A stretch of 64,000 nucleotides of DNA from Pseudomonas maumuensis. Lineage in GTDB: Bacteria > Pseudomonadota > Gammaproteobacteria > Pseudomonadales > Pseudomonadaceae. The stretch is from contig NZ_CP077077.1 in the NCBI RefSeq assembly GCF_019139675.1, forward strand, positions 4,650,001 through 4,714,000, written 5' to 3'. The notes under the pieces were generated by a model. The model was not told the DNA's origin. It did not search any database and saw only the letters and a list, made by a program, of their open reading frames with translations. The translations under genes and the position numbers were made by a program. This document shows, one piece after another, positions 34,455 through 43,458 of this stretch (position 1 is the stretch's first letter; every line of letters begins with the position of its first letter).

Positions 34455-35450
34455 TCAGCGTTGCCCCGGTTGCGCCTGCCACCAGGTGCAGAATTCATCC
34501 AACGCGGCCCACACATCGGTCCCGGGCCGATAGTCCAGGTACTGGCGGGCGCGGCTGATATCGAGGGTGAAGTCCGTGCTCATCACCCGCACCGCCGTGC
34601 GGCTCAGGGTCGGTTGCGGGCGCCCGGGCCAGAGCAGGCAGGCGGCCTCGTTGAGTGCCGCAAGGCCGTAGGCCAGGCCAGGCGAGCGATAGCGGGTGAC
34701 CTGCGGCAGTTGCATGCGGCGCATCACGTAGTTGACCACATCCCACAGCGGCAGTGGTTGACCATTGCTGATGTTATAGGCCTGGCCGAGCGCCTGGCCC
34801 TCGGCGAACAGCGCGCTGAGCAGTGCCTCATTGAGATTATGCACACTGGTGAAGTCGACCTTGTTCAGGCCGTTACCGATGATCGCCACGCGCCCCTTCG
34901 CCTGCATACGCATCAACCGCGGGAAAATGCTCGCATCGCCGGCACCGGTGACGAAGCGCGGTCGCAACGCCAGCACCTCCAGGCCGAACTCCTGGGCACC
35001 GAACACCTTCTGCTCGGCCAGGTGCTTGGTCAGCGCGTAAGGGTCGTGGAAGCGGCGCGGCACCTGATCCTCGCGGATGTCCAGGCGCGAGCGGCCATTG
35101 AAGTAGATCGACGGCGAGGACAGATGCACCAGGCGTCGTACATGTTCTTTGATGCAGCCTTCGACCACGTTCTCGGTGAGCACCACGTTGCCTTGGTGGA
35201 AATCCTGGTAACGGCCCCAGGTGCCCACCGCGCCGGCGCAATGCACGACCGCGTCGACGCCCTGGCACAGGCGCCGAGCCAGCTCGGCATCGCCAAGGTC
35301 GCCGGGGATGAACTGCGCCCCGCGTTTGACCAGGTGTTCCACGCCCTCCGCCCGCCGACCGTTGACCCGCACCTCCAGGCCCTGCTCCAGGGCGAACCGC
35401 GCAAAGCGCCCGCCGATGAAGCCGCTCGCGCCGGTGACCAGAATTCGCAT
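34455..35450 (-). CDS. NAD(P)-dependent epimerase/3-beta-HSD-like dehydrogenase
   Basis: This 331-residue extended short-chain dehydrogenase has the nucleotide-binding motif TGASGFIGG at residues 6-14 and catalytic YxxxK as DPYALTKH near 146-150, with an upstream serine in HLSSPSIYF. The family oxidises or epimerises nucleotide sugars, sterols or terpenoids; the C-terminal domain (LSRTAVRVMSTDFTLDISRA) resembles the 3-beta-hydroxysteroid dehydrogenase branch. The substrate is unknown. GGAG lies 7 bases before ATG 35450. It is downstream of argP on the same strand. Confidence 0.82.
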   Translation of the reverse strand: MRILVTGASGFIGGRFARFALEQGLEVRVNGRRAEGVEHLVKRGAQFIPGDLGDAELARRLCQGVDAVVHCAGAVGTWGRYQDFHQGNVVLTENVVEGCIKEHVRRLVHLSSPSIYFNGRSRLDIREDQVPRRFHDPYALTKHLAEQKVFGAQEFGLEVLALRPRFVTGAGDASIFPRLMRMQAKGRVAIIGNGLNKVDFTSVHNLNEALLSALFAEGQALGQAYNISNGQPLPLWDVVNYVMRRMQLPQVTRYRSPGLAYGLAALNEAACLLWPGRPQPTLSRTAVRVMSTDFTLDISRARQYLDYRPGTDVWAALDEFCTWWQAQPGQR

Positions 35451-35499
35451 GTAAGACTCCGCCTTGCCCAATTTCGGATGTAGCTGACGCTTGAAGTGC

Positions 35500-36390
35500 C
35501 TACAAGGGCACCAGCCAATCCCGCGCCGAATGGCGCAGATGCTCGGTCAACTGGGCGAGCAACTGCCCGCCGTTGCGCCAATGATGCCAGTACAACGGCA
35601 CATCGATGGGTGTATCTGCACAGATTTCCACCAGCTCGCCACGCGCCAGTTGCTTGGTCACCTGTCGTTCCGGTACCAACCCCCAGCCCAGGCCGGCCTC
35701 GGTCATGCGCATGAAACCTTCTGACGAGGGGCACAGGTGATGCAGGAAACCCTCCTGCACACCCAACGACGCCAGGTAGCGATGCTGCAGGAAATCGTCC
35801 GGCCCGAACACGACCGCCGGAGCACGGGCCAGGCGTTCGACCGCGAACCCCTGGGGAAAGTAACGCGCCATGAACGCGGGGCTGGCTAGCGCCCTGTAGC
35901 GCATCGAGCCCAACGGCAGGCTGCGCGCACCAGCCACCGGGCGCTCGCTGCCACACAGGCAGGCCGCCACCTCGCCGGCGCGCATGCGTTTCAGGCCGAC
36001 TTCCTGGTCCTCAACCACCAGGTCGAGCAACACCTGCTGCTCGGCGCAGAATGGCCCCACCGCCACCGCCCACCAGGTCGCCAGACTGTCGGCGTTAAGG
36101 GCGATACGCAGGCGCTCGGGTATGCCCTCCTCATCCAGTGCCGGCACCTGACGTTGCAAGTCACGCTCGAGCAGGCGCACCTGCTGCACATGGTTGAGCA
36201 GTTGACGCCCGACCTCCGTCGGGCTGGGTGGTGTGGCGCGTACCAGCACCGGCTGGCCAACCCGCGCCTCGAGCAACTTGATGCGTTGCGAAATTGCCGA
36301 CTGCGACAGCCCCAGCACCTGGGCGGCGCGCTCGAAGCCGCCTTGTTCGATCACTGCGGCGAGGGCGGCGAGCAATTTGTAGTCGAACAT
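35500..36390 (-). CDS. argP: LysR-family regulator ArgP
   Basis: This 296-residue LysR-type activator has an N-terminal winged helix-turn-helix (residues 3-60, with GFERAAQVLGLSQSAISQRIKLLE) and a C-terminal periplasmic-binding-like effector domain. The sequence matches the ArgP/IciA/LysG group, which senses arginine and lysine and activates the divergent amino-acid exporter gene. The divergent argO-like gene 124 bases away supports this. Confidence 0.9.
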   Translation of the reverse strand: MFDYKLLAALAAVIEQGGFERAAQVLGLSQSAISQRIKLLEARVGQPVLVRATPPSPTEVGRQLLNHVQQVRLLERDLQRQVPALDEEGIPERLRIALNADSLATWWAVAVGPFCAEQQVLLDLVVEDQEVGLKRMRAGEVAACLCGSERPVAGARSLPLGSMRYRALASPAFMARYFPQGFAVERLARAPAVVFGPDDFLQHRYLASLGVQEGFLHHLCPSSEGFMRMTEAGLGWGLVPERQVTKQLARGELVEICADTPIDVPLYWHHWRNGGQLLAQLTEHLRHSARDWLVPL

Positions 36391-36514
36391 CGATTTCTCT
36401 AATGACTGATCAGCTCTATTTGTTTTTCTTATACCGCCGCGACCGCCACAATGGCCACCTCTTTCTTGGTAACCCGCGCCGATCCCGCATCGGCGCCCGT
36501 GGAGTGATTCCGCT
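36391..36514. promoter_or_regulatory. argP/argO divergent promoter region
   Basis: This 124-base gap has an AT-rich core at about 36395-36435 (ending GTTTTTCTTATACC) between the divergent regulator and exporter genes. The ArgP operator and both promoters are expected here from family behaviour; I did not fix exact boxes. Confidence 0.5.
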
Positions 36515-37114
36515 ATGTGGCAAAGCTATCTCAACGGCATGCTGGTGGCCTTCGGCCTGATCATGGCCATCGGTGCGCAGAACGCCTTCGTCCTGGCACA
36601 AAGTCTTCGTCGTGAGCACCACCTGCCCGTGGCGGCATTGTGCATCGTCTGTGATGCGCTGCTGGTCGCCGCGGGGGTTTTCGGCCTGGCCACGGTGCTG
36701 GCGCACAATCCGACACTGCTGGCCGTGGCCCGCTGGGGCGGAGCGCTGTTCCTGATCTGGTACGGCGCCAAGGCCTTGCGCAGCGCCTGCTCGAAACAGA
36801 GCCTGCAGCATCAGGAAGGCCAGGGCATGCGTTCGCGCCGCGCGGTGCTGCTCAGTGCCCTGGCGGTGACCCTGCTCAATCCGCACGTCTACCTCGATAC
36901 CGTGCTGCTGATCGGCTCCCTCGGCGCCCAGCAGACCGTGCCCGGAGCCTACGTGGCCGGTGCCGCCAGTGCCTCGCTGGTATGGTTCTCGACCTTGGCG
37001 ATCGGCGCCGCCTGGTTGGCACCGTGGCTGGCACGTCCGGCGACCTGGCGCATGCTGGACCTGATGGTGGCGGTGATGATGTTCGCGGTGGCGGCGCAGT
37101 TGATCTTCAACTGA
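36515..37114 (+). CDS. argO: LysE/ArgO-family amino-acid exporter
   Basis: This 199-residue inner-membrane protein has about six hydrophobic helices. The LysE-family N-terminal motif GLIMAIGAQNAFVLAQSLRREH lies at residues 14-35 and the conserved LNPHVYLDTVLLIGSLG near 120. It exports arginine and/or lysine, preventing build-up from peptide uptake. Its transcription is likely activated by the divergent ArgP. The choice between ArgO and LysE rests on similarity only. Confidence 0.87.
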   Translation: MWQSYLNGMLVAFGLIMAIGAQNAFVLAQSLRREHHLPVAALCIVCDALLVAAGVFGLATVLAHNPTLLAVARWGGALFLIWYGAKALRSACSKQSLQHQEGQGMRSRRAVLLSALAVTLLNPHVYLDTVLLIGSLGAQQTVPGAYVAGAASASLVWFSTLAIGAAWLAPWLARPATWRMLDLMVAVMMFAVAAQLIFN

Positions 37115-37240
37115 CGCCGCGAAAAAACCGGGTATCCCACGCTGGGCCGCGACAGTCACGCAGCCCACCTGTCGGCCCCAGCCAACCGCTCTGGAACCTC
37201 TATTCCCTATAGATGTTGCGTGGTTAAGCGCCGAGGCCGG

Positions 37241-37249
37241 TGCTATGAT
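37241..37249 (+). promoter_or_regulatory. Extended -10 element upstream of sodB
   Basis: TGCTATGAT is an extended -10 (TGn plus TATGAT) 104 bases before the sodB ATG. No clear -35 at proper distance was found, consistent with extended -10 promoters. It is a candidate only. Confidence 0.4.
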
Positions 37250-37352
37250 CCAGCCCTTGCGTCGCAAAGAGTACAAACTCGCCGACGCTCACCGGGCCGC
37301 CCGTGATCGGCCTTGCGCATACCGCGAACAGACCTGAATCAGGAGATCCACC

Positions 37353-37949
37353 ATGGCTTTTGAATTGCCGCCGCTGCCATACGCCCACGATGCCCTGCAG
37401 CCGCACATCTCCAAGGAAACCCTGGAGTATCACCACGACAAGCACCACAACACCTATGTCGTGAACCTGAACAACCTGGTCCCAGGCACCGAATTCGAAG
37501 GCAAGACCCTGGAAGAGATCGTCAAGAGCTCTTCGGGCGGCATCTTCAACAACGCCGCTCAGATCTGGAACCACTCCTTCTATTGGGAATGCCTGTCGCC
37601 AAACGGCGGCGGCCAGCCGACCGGTGCCCTGGCTGACGCCATCACCGCTGCTTTCGGTTCCTTCGACAAGTTCAAGGAAGAGTTCACCAAGACTTCGGTC
37701 GGCACCTTCGGTTCCGGCTGGGGCTGGCTGGTGAAGAAGGCTGACGGTTCCCTGGCCCTGGCCAGCACCATCGGCGCCGGCTGCCCGCTGACCAGCGGCG
37801 ACACCCCGCTGCTGACCTGCGACGTCTGGGAACACGCCTACTACATCGACTACCGCAACCTGCGTCCGAAGTACGTCGAGGCGTTCTGGAACCTGGTCAA
37901 CTGGAAGTTCGTTGCCGAGCAGTTCGAAGGCAAGGTCTTCACGGCCTGA
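37353..37949 (+). CDS. sodB: Superoxide dismutase (iron type)
   Basis: This 198-residue cytoplasmic enzyme dismutates superoxide to oxygen and hydrogen peroxide. Metal ligands are visible: histidine in [12 protein letters not shown] near residue 27, histidine in IWNHSFYWE near 74, and aspartate and histidine in [12 protein letters not shown] near 157-161. The sequence around FGSGWGWLV and the length fit Fe-SOD. AGGAG lies about 8 bases before the ATG, and a terminator follows. It is adjacent to bifA, as in P. aeruginosa. Confidence 0.95.
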   Translation: MAFELPPLPYAHDALQPHISKETLEYHHDKHHNTYVVNLNNLVPGTEFEGKTLEEIVKSSSGGIFNNAAQIWNHSFYWECLSPNGGGQPTGALADAITAAFGSFDKFKEEFTKTSVGTFGSGWGWLVKKADGSLALASTIGAGCPLTSGDTPLLTCDVWEHAYYIDYRNLRPKYVEAFWNLVNWKFVAEQFEGKVFTA

Positions 37950-38282
37950 TCGTTCGCCAAGCCAGCAAAAAGACCCGGCCTCGTGCCGGGTTTTTTGTTG
38001 CCTGGCATGACGCTATCGCCAAGCAAGCCCGCTGGTACCAGGGCCAACCTGACAGAATTGCTTGCAACCCATCCGCGCGCTCTTGCTCAGCCCGCATAGC
38101 GCGCTAACATCAACCTTCTGGAAAGTTGACGCAGCGCACTCAAGTCGCATGACCGCTCAACCGATATAGAGCCAAGGGCAGCCCCGTCGACGGACGTGTT
38201 GCCTGCCGGGGCGTTCGGTCGATAGTCTGTCGCCATGATTGATGGCAAAATAATGGCATGCGCATGGATTAAGGAAACCCCA
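37950..38282. promoter_or_regulatory. sodB-bifA intergenic region
   Basis: The first 50 bases hold the sodB terminator. The rest contains the presumed bifA promoter and leader, with short inverted repeats (for example CTTTCCAGAAGG-like around 38113-38125) but no complete gene. In-frame ATG codons at 38235 and 38253 lie just upstream of the preferred bifA TTG. Confidence 0.45.
37973..37997 (+). terminator. Rho-independent terminator of sodB
   Basis: CCCGGC-CTCGT-GCCGGG followed by six T residues, with an AAAAAG run before the stem, 25 bases after the sodB stop. Confidence 0.88.
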
Positions 38283-40334
38283 TTGAAGCTGGAATTCCGA
38301 AACAGCTTATCGGTCAAGTTGCTGCGGGTCGTACTGCTCTCGGCATTGGCTGTCGGCGTCGTACTCAGCTGTGCGCAGATCGTCTATGACGCCTACAAGA
38401 CCCGCCAGTCCGTGAACAACGACGCCCAACGCATCCTCGACATGTTCCGCGACCCCTCGACACAGGCGGTGTACAGCCTCGACCGGGAAATGGGCATGCA
38501 GGTAATGGAAGGCCTGTTCCAGGACGGCTCGGTACGCATGGCCTCCATCGGCCACCCCAACGAAACCATGCTCGCGGAAAAGTCCCGGCCACTGCAGGAC
38601 ATGTCCATGCGCTGGCTGACCGACCTGATCCTCGGCCAGGAGCGCACCTACACCACGCAACTGGTTGGGCGCGGCCCCTACAGTGAATATTACGGCGACC
38701 TGAGCATCACCCTCGACACTTCCGCCTATGGCGAGGGTTTCTTGGTCAACGCGGTGATCATCTTCATCTCCGGCGTGCTGCGCGCCCTGGCCATGGGCCT
38801 GGTGCTGTACCTGGTGTACCACTGGCTGCTGACCAAGCCGCTGTCGAAGATCATCGAGCACCTGACGCAAATCAACCCCGACCGCCCCAGCCAGCACCAG
38901 ATCCCCCTGCTCAAGGGGCACGAGCGCAACGAACTGGGCATCTGGGTCAACACCGCCAACCAGTTGCTGGCCTCGATCGAGCGCAACACCCACCTGCGCC
39001 ACGAAGCCGAGAACAGCCTGCAGCGCATGGCCCAGTACGACTTCCTCACCGGCCTGCCCAACCGCCAGCAACTGCAGCAGCAACTGGACAAGATCCTCGT
39101 CGACGGTGGCCGCCTGCAGCGCCGCGTCGCCGTGTTGTGCGTGGGCCTGGACGACTTCAAGGGCATCAACGAGCAGTTCAGCTACCAGGTCGGCGACCAG
39201 TTGCTGCTGGCCCTGGCCGACCGCCTGCGCGCCCACAGCGGCCGCCTCGGCGCCCTGGCCCGGTTGGGCGGCGACCAGTTCGCCCTGGTCCAGGCCAATA
39301 TCGAGCAACCCTACGAAGCCGCCGAGTTGGCCCAGAGCATCCTCGACGACCTCGAGGCGCCCTTCGACCTCGACCACCAGCAGATCCGCCTGCGCGCCAC
39401 CATCGGCATCACCCTGTTCCCCGAGGACGGCGACAGCACCGAGAAGCTGCTGCAAAAGGCCGAGCAGACCATGACCCTGGCCAAGGCCCGCTCGCGCAAT
39501 CGCTACCAGTTCTACATCGCCAGCGTCGACAGCGAGATGCGCCGCCGCCGCGAACTGGAAAAAGACCTGCGCGAAGCCCTGCCGCGCAACCAGCTGTACC
39601 TGGTGTACCAGCCGCAAATTAGCTACCGCGACCACCGCGTGGTCGGCGTCGAAGCCTTGTTGCGCTGGCAGCACCCGGAGCTGGGCATGGTCCCGCCCGA
39701 CCAGTTCATCCCCCTGGCCGAGCAGAACGGCAGCATCATCAGCATCGGCGAGTGGGTGCTCGACCAGGCCTGCCGGCAGTTGCGCGAATGGCACGACCAG
39801 GGCTTCAGCGAACTGCGCATGGCGGTCAACCTGTCCACGGTGCAACTGCACCACAACGAGCTGCCACGGGTGGTCAACAACCTGCTGCAGGCCTACCGCC
39901 TGCCACCGCGCAGCCTGGAGCTGGAAGTCACCGAGACCGGCCTGATGGAAGACATCAGCACCGCCGCCCAGCACTTGCTGAGCCTGCGCCGCTCAGGGGC
40001 GTTGATCGCCATCGACGACTTCGGCACCGGCTACTCCTCGCTCAGCTACCTGAAGTCGCTGCCACTGGACAAGATCAAGATCGACAAGAGCTTCGTCCAG
40101 GACCTGCTCGACGACGATGACGACGCCACCATCGTTCGCGCCATCATCCAGCTGGGCAAGAGCCTGGGCATGCAGGTGATCGCCGAAGGCGTGGAAACCG
40201 CCGAACAGGAGACCTACATCATCGCCCAGGGCTGCCATGAGGGTCAGGGCTACCACTACAGCAAACCGTTGTCTGCGCGCGAACTGACCAACTTCCTAAA
40301 GCAGGCGCAACGCAACCAGGTTTCCGCGTTGTAA
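38283..40334 (+). CDS. bifA: Membrane c-di-GMP phosphodiesterase BifA (GGDEF-EAL)
   Basis: BifA lowers c-di-GMP and so favours dispersal and swarming. The 683-residue protein has a membrane helix at about 10-32, a periplasmic domain, a second helix pair near 150-180, a HAMP-like linker, a GGDEF domain whose active site reads GGDQF (RLGGDQFAL), and an EAL domain with intact EALLRW, NLSTVQL, DDFGTGYSSLSYL and KIDKSFV motifs. The altered GGDQF is a hallmark of BifA: no cyclase activity is expected, perhaps GTP binding. The TTG at 38283 is chosen because AAGGA lies 8 bases upstream and the protein then begins KLEFRNSLSVKLL; ATG 38235 would add 16 residues. Confidence 0.9.
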   Translation: MKLEFRNSLSVKLLRVVLLSALAVGVVLSCAQIVYDAYKTRQSVNNDAQRILDMFRDPSTQAVYSLDREMGMQVMEGLFQDGSVRMASIGHPNETMLAEKSRPLQDMSMRWLTDLILGQERTYTTQLVGRGPYSEYYGDLSITLDTSAYGEGFLVNAVIIFISGVLRALAMGLVLYLVYHWLLTKPLSKIIEHLTQINPDRPSQHQIPLLKGHERNELGIWVNTANQLLASIERNTHLRHEAENSLQRMAQYDFLTGLPNRQQLQQQLDKILVDGGRLQRRVAVLCVGLDDFKGINEQFSYQVGDQLLLALADRLRAHSGRLGALARLGGDQFALVQANIEQPYEAAELAQSILDDLEAPFDLDHQQIRLRATIGITLFPEDGDSTEKLLQKAEQTMTLAKARSRNRYQFYIASVDSEMRRRRELEKDLREALPRNQLYLVYQPQISYRDHRVVGVEALLRWQHPELGMVPPDQFIPLAEQNGSIISIGEWVLDQACRQLREWHDQGFSELRMAVNLSTVQLHHNELPRVVNNLLQAYRLPPRSLELEVTETGLMEDISTAAQHLLSLRRSGALIAIDDFGTGYSSLSYLKSLPLDKIKIDKSFVQDLLDDDDDATIVRAIIQLGKSLGMQVIAEGVETAEQETYIIAQGCHEGQGYHYSKPLSARELTNFLKQAQRNQVSAL

Positions 40335-40402
40335 CCCCACGCCAATCTTGGCCAAGCAGCGCAAACGGGCGTTTGCATGAAATGCGCGCCCGCCCCTTTA
40401 CA

Positions 40403-40421
40403 GCAAATGCAAATCTTTCGC
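40403..40421 (+). promoter_or_regulatory. Putative Fur box upstream of icmP
   Basis: GCAAATGCAAATCTTTCGC agrees with the 19-base Fur consensus at 12 positions by my count and lies about 60 bases before the icmP ATG. A related motif (GCAATTGCAAATTGC) precedes the next gene. Iron control fits the imelysin family. Confidence 0.45.
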
Positions 40422-40483
40422 ATGATGTTGCGGTTTCGCGTGCCACGGAGCACGGTCCAACCACACGACGCAGGAAACCAACA

Positions 40484-41818
40484 ATGATTCGAATGCCTCT
40501 GGCCTCCGCCAGTCTGCTGGCCATCGCCATCGCCCTCGCCGGTTGCGGCGAAGGCAAGGACGACAAGGCCGCCGCACCGCAAGCCCAGGCACCTGCCGCT
40601 GCCACCACCACCGCGGCACCAGGGGCTGTCGATGAAGCCGCCGCCAAGGCCGTGGTCAAGCACTACGCCGAGATGGTCCATGCCGTGTACAGCGACTCGC
40701 TGAGCACCGCCAAGCAGTTGCAGACCGCCGTCGACGCCTTCCTCGCCAAGCCAGACGACCAGACCCTGAAGGCCGCCCGTGAAGCCTGGGTCGCCTCGCG
40801 CGTGCCGTACCTGCAAAGCGAAGTGTTCCGCTTCGGCAACACCATCATCGACGACTGGGAAGGCCAGGTGAACGCCTGGCCCCTGGACGAAGGCCTGATC
40901 GACTACGTCGACAAGAGCTACGAGCACGCCCTGGGCAACCCGGCGGCCAACGCCAACATCATCGCCAACACCGAGATCCAGGTGGGCGAAGACAAGATCG
41001 ACGTCAAGGACATCACCCCCGAGAAGCTGGCCAGCCTGAACGAGCTGGGCGGTTCCGAAGCCAACGTCGCCACCGGCTACCACGCCATCGAATTCCTGCT
41101 CTGGGGCCAGGACCTCAACGGCACCGGCCCAGGCGCGGGCAACCGCCCGGCCTCCGACTACCTCGAAGGCAAAGGTGCCACCGGCGGGCACAACGACCGT
41201 CGTCGTGCCTACCTGAAGGCGGCTACCGACCTGCTGGTCAAGGACCTCGAAGAGATGGTCGGCAACTGGGCGCCGAACGTCGCCGACAACTACCGCGCCA
41301 GCCTGGAAAAAGAGCCGGCCAACGATGGCCTGCGCAAGATGCTGTTCGGCATGGGCAGCCTGTCGCTGGGCGAACTGGCGGGCGAGCGCATGAAGGTCTC
41401 GCTGGAGGCCAACTCGCCGGAAGACGAACACGACTGCTTCAGCGACAACACCCACTACTCGCACTTCTACGACGCCAAGGGCATCCGCAACGTCTACCTG
41501 GGCGAGTACACCCGTGTCGACGGCAGCAAGCTGAGCGGCCCGAGCCTGTCGTCGCTGGTGGCCAAGGCCGACCCAGCCACCGACGCCACCCTCAAGGCCG
41601 ACCTGGAAGCCACCGAAGCGAAGATCCAGGTGATCGTCGACCACGCCCTCAAAGGCGAGCACTACGACCAACTGATCGCCGCCGACAACGCCGCCGGCAA
41701 CCAGATCGTGCGTGACGCCATCGCCTCCCTGGTCAAGCAGACCGGCGCGATCGAGCAGGCCGCGGGCAAGCTGGGCATCGACAACCTGAACCCGGACACC
41801 GCCGATCACGAATTCTGA
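40484..41818 (+). CDS. icmP: Imelysin-family lipoprotein IcmP
   Basis: This 444-residue exported lipoprotein has a signal peptide with lipobox LAGC (cysteine near residue 21). The imelysin signature GYHAIEFLLWGQD (G-x-H-x-x-E) lies near 195. The M75 family includes the insulin-cleaving membrane protease of P. aeruginosa and iron-regulated proteins such as IrpA; protease activity is doubtful for many members, and periplasmic metal-related binding is an alternative. It heads a cluster with a di-heme oxidoreductase, a second imelysin and a DUF1513 protein, though a terminator separates it from the next gene. Confidence 0.87.
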   Translation: MIRMPLASASLLAIAIALAGCGEGKDDKAAAPQAQAPAAATTTAAPGAVDEAAAKAVVKHYAEMVHAVYSDSLSTAKQLQTAVDAFLAKPDDQTLKAAREAWVASRVPYLQSEVFRFGNTIIDDWEGQVNAWPLDEGLIDYVDKSYEHALGNPAANANIIANTEIQVGEDKIDVKDITPEKLASLNELGGSEANVATGYHAIEFLLWGQDLNGTGPGAGNRPASDYLEGKGATGGHNDRRRAYLKAATDLLVKDLEEMVGNWAPNVADNYRASLEKEPANDGLRKMLFGMGSLSLGELAGERMKVSLEANSPEDEHDCFSDNTHYSHFYDAKGIRNVYLGEYTRVDGSKLSGPSLSSLVAKADPATDATLKADLEATEAKIQVIVDHALKGEHYDQLIAADNAAGNQIVRDAIASLVKQTGAIEQAAGKLGIDNLNPDTADHEF

Positions 41819-41837
41819 TCAGCGTTGCGGTTCAGCA

Positions 41838-41863
41838 GAGGCGGCCTTCGGGCCGCCTTTTTC
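41838..41863 (+). terminator. Rho-independent terminator of icmP
   Basis: AGGCGGCC-TTCG-GGCCGCC followed by five T residues, 20 bases after the stop. The UUCG-type tetraloop makes the hairpin especially stable. Confidence 0.88.
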
Positions 41864-41936
41864 ATTTCCATGCCATGCGCCTCCGGGAGCGGAATGGGTG
41901 AGCGCGGACATTTCCAGGTAAAGCCAATTTCATCTG

Positions 41937-41951
41937 GCAATTGCAAATTGC
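41937..41951. promoter_or_regulatory. GCAATT-GCA-AATTGC inverted repeat before the di-heme gene
   Basis: A perfect 6-3-6 inverted repeat lies 67 bases upstream of the di-heme oxidoreductase start within an AT-rich stretch. It resembles the candidate Fur box before icmP (shared GCAAwTGCAAAT), so both promoters may answer to the same regulator. Confidence 0.42.
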
Positions 41952-42018
41952 TCTTATTCAATCACCCCCGGCCTGATAAGCTTGCACGCCGGTTTTTCGC
42001 CCATGCCCAGGATCCTCG

Positions 42019-43440
42019 ATGTCCTTGCTCCGCCTAAGCCCCCTGCTGCTGGCCTTCGCCCTCGCCGCCTGTGACGACGCCCCGCGTTTCACCCAGGCCG
42101 AGCCCGGCGAGGCGCTCTCCGGCGGCAAGGCGACGGTGCAACGCAGCGATCGCAACGCCTATTCGCTGCCCTCGGCCAACCTCACGCCCGAGCGACGCCT
42201 GGACTTCGCCGTCGGCAACAGCTTCTTCCGCAACCCCTGGGTGATCGCTCCCTCCACCACCACGGCCCGCGATGGCCTCGGCCCGTTGTTCAACACCAAC
42301 GCCTGCCAGAACTGCCACGTGCGCGATGGTCGCGGCCATCCACCAGAGCCAGACGACAGCAACGCGGTGTCGATGCTGGTACGCCTGTCGATCCCCGACC
42401 AGCCGTACTACGCGCGAGTGATCGAACGCCTGGGCGTGGTCCCGGAGCCGGTCTACGGCACCCAACTGCAGGACATGGCCATCCCCGGCGTGGCCCCGGA
42501 AGGCAAGGTCCGCGTGACCTACGACAACCACAGCGTCGCCTTCGCGGACGGCCACCAGGTCGAGCTGCGCCGCCCGACCCTGCAAATCAGCCAGCTCGGC
42601 TACGGCCCGCTGCACCCGGACACCCGCTTCTCCGCCCGGGTCGCCCCGCCGATGATCGGCCTGGGCCTGCTCGAGGCCATCCCCGAAGCCGACCTGTTGG
42701 CCAACGAGGACCCGGACGACCACAACCGCGACGGCATCCGTGGCCGCGCCAACCGAGTGTGGGACGATGCCCAGGGCAAGACCGTGGTCGGCCGCTTCGG
42801 CTGGAAGGCAGGACAGCCCAACGTCAACCAGCAGAACGTGCACGCCTTCGCCGGCGACATGGGCCTGACCACCACCCTGTTGCCCAAGGACGACTGCACC
42901 GCAGCGCAGGTCGATTGCCTGGCCGCGCCCAACGGCGATGGCCAGGGCGGCGAAAAGGAGGTCAGCGACAATATCCTGCGCCTGGTCACCTTCTACACCC
43001 GCAACCTTGCCGTGCCGGCCCGGCGCAACGTCGATGCGCCGCAGGTACTGGCCGGCAAGAACCTGTTCTTCCAGGCCGGTTGCCAAGGCTGCCACACCCC
43101 GCAATTCACCACCGCCGCCAATGCGGCCGAGCCGGAACTGGCCAACCAGGTGATCCGCCCCTACAGCGACCTGTTGCTGCACGACATGGGCCCGGGGCTG
43201 AGTGACGAGCGCACCGAATTTGCCGCCAACGGCCAGGACTGGCGCACCCCACCGCTGTGGGGCATCGGCCTGAGCGAAACCGTCAGCGGCCACAGCCAGT
43301 TCCTGCATGACGGCCGCGCCCGCAACCTGCTCGAGGCCGTGCTCTGGCACGGCGGCGAAGCCCAGGCGGCGCGCGACCATGTACTGACCTTCAATGCCGA
43401 GCAGCGCGCCGCGCTGCTGGCGTTCCTGAATTCACTTTAA
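42019..43440 (+). CDS. Di-heme oxidoreductase-like lipoprotein (DUF1111)
   Basis: This 473-residue exported lipoprotein has a signal ending LAAC (cysteine 18) and two c-type haem-binding motifs, CQNCH near residue 96 and CQGCH near 355. The family (DHOR) is related to di-haem peroxidases but has no known substrate. The conserved C-terminal HDMGPGLSDERTEFAANGQDWRTPPLWG is visible. It sits between two imelysin genes, and this arrangement recurs in other Pseudomonas. Periplasmic redox chemistry on iron or a metal complex is a reasonable inference. Confidence 0.85.
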   Translation: MSLLRLSPLLLAFALAACDDAPRFTQAEPGEALSGGKATVQRSDRNAYSLPSANLTPERRLDFAVGNSFFRNPWVIAPSTTTARDGLGPLFNTNACQNCHVRDGRGHPPEPDDSNAVSMLVRLSIPDQPYYARVIERLGVVPEPVYGTQLQDMAIPGVAPEGKVRVTYDNHSVAFADGHQVELRRPTLQISQLGYGPLHPDTRFSARVAPPMIGLGLLEAIPEADLLANEDPDDHNRDGIRGRANRVWDDAQGKTVVGRFGWKAGQPNVNQQNVHAFAGDMGLTTTLLPKDDCTAAQVDCLAAPNGDGQGGEKEVSDNILRLVTFYTRNLAVPARRNVDAPQVLAGKNLFFQAGCQGCHTPQFTTAANAAEPELANQVIRPYSDLLLHDMGPGLSDERTEFAANGQDWRTPPLWGIGLSETVSGHSQFLHDGRARNLLEAVLWHGGEAQAARDHVLTFNAEQRAALLAFLNSL

Positions 43441-43458
43441 ACGCACAAGGAGCCGGGC

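Noticed and set aside
42034..43380. Long minus-strand frame opposite the di-heme gene
   Set aside because: It is a V/G/Q/H-rich antisense reading; the plus strand encodes CxxCH haem sites and a lipobox.
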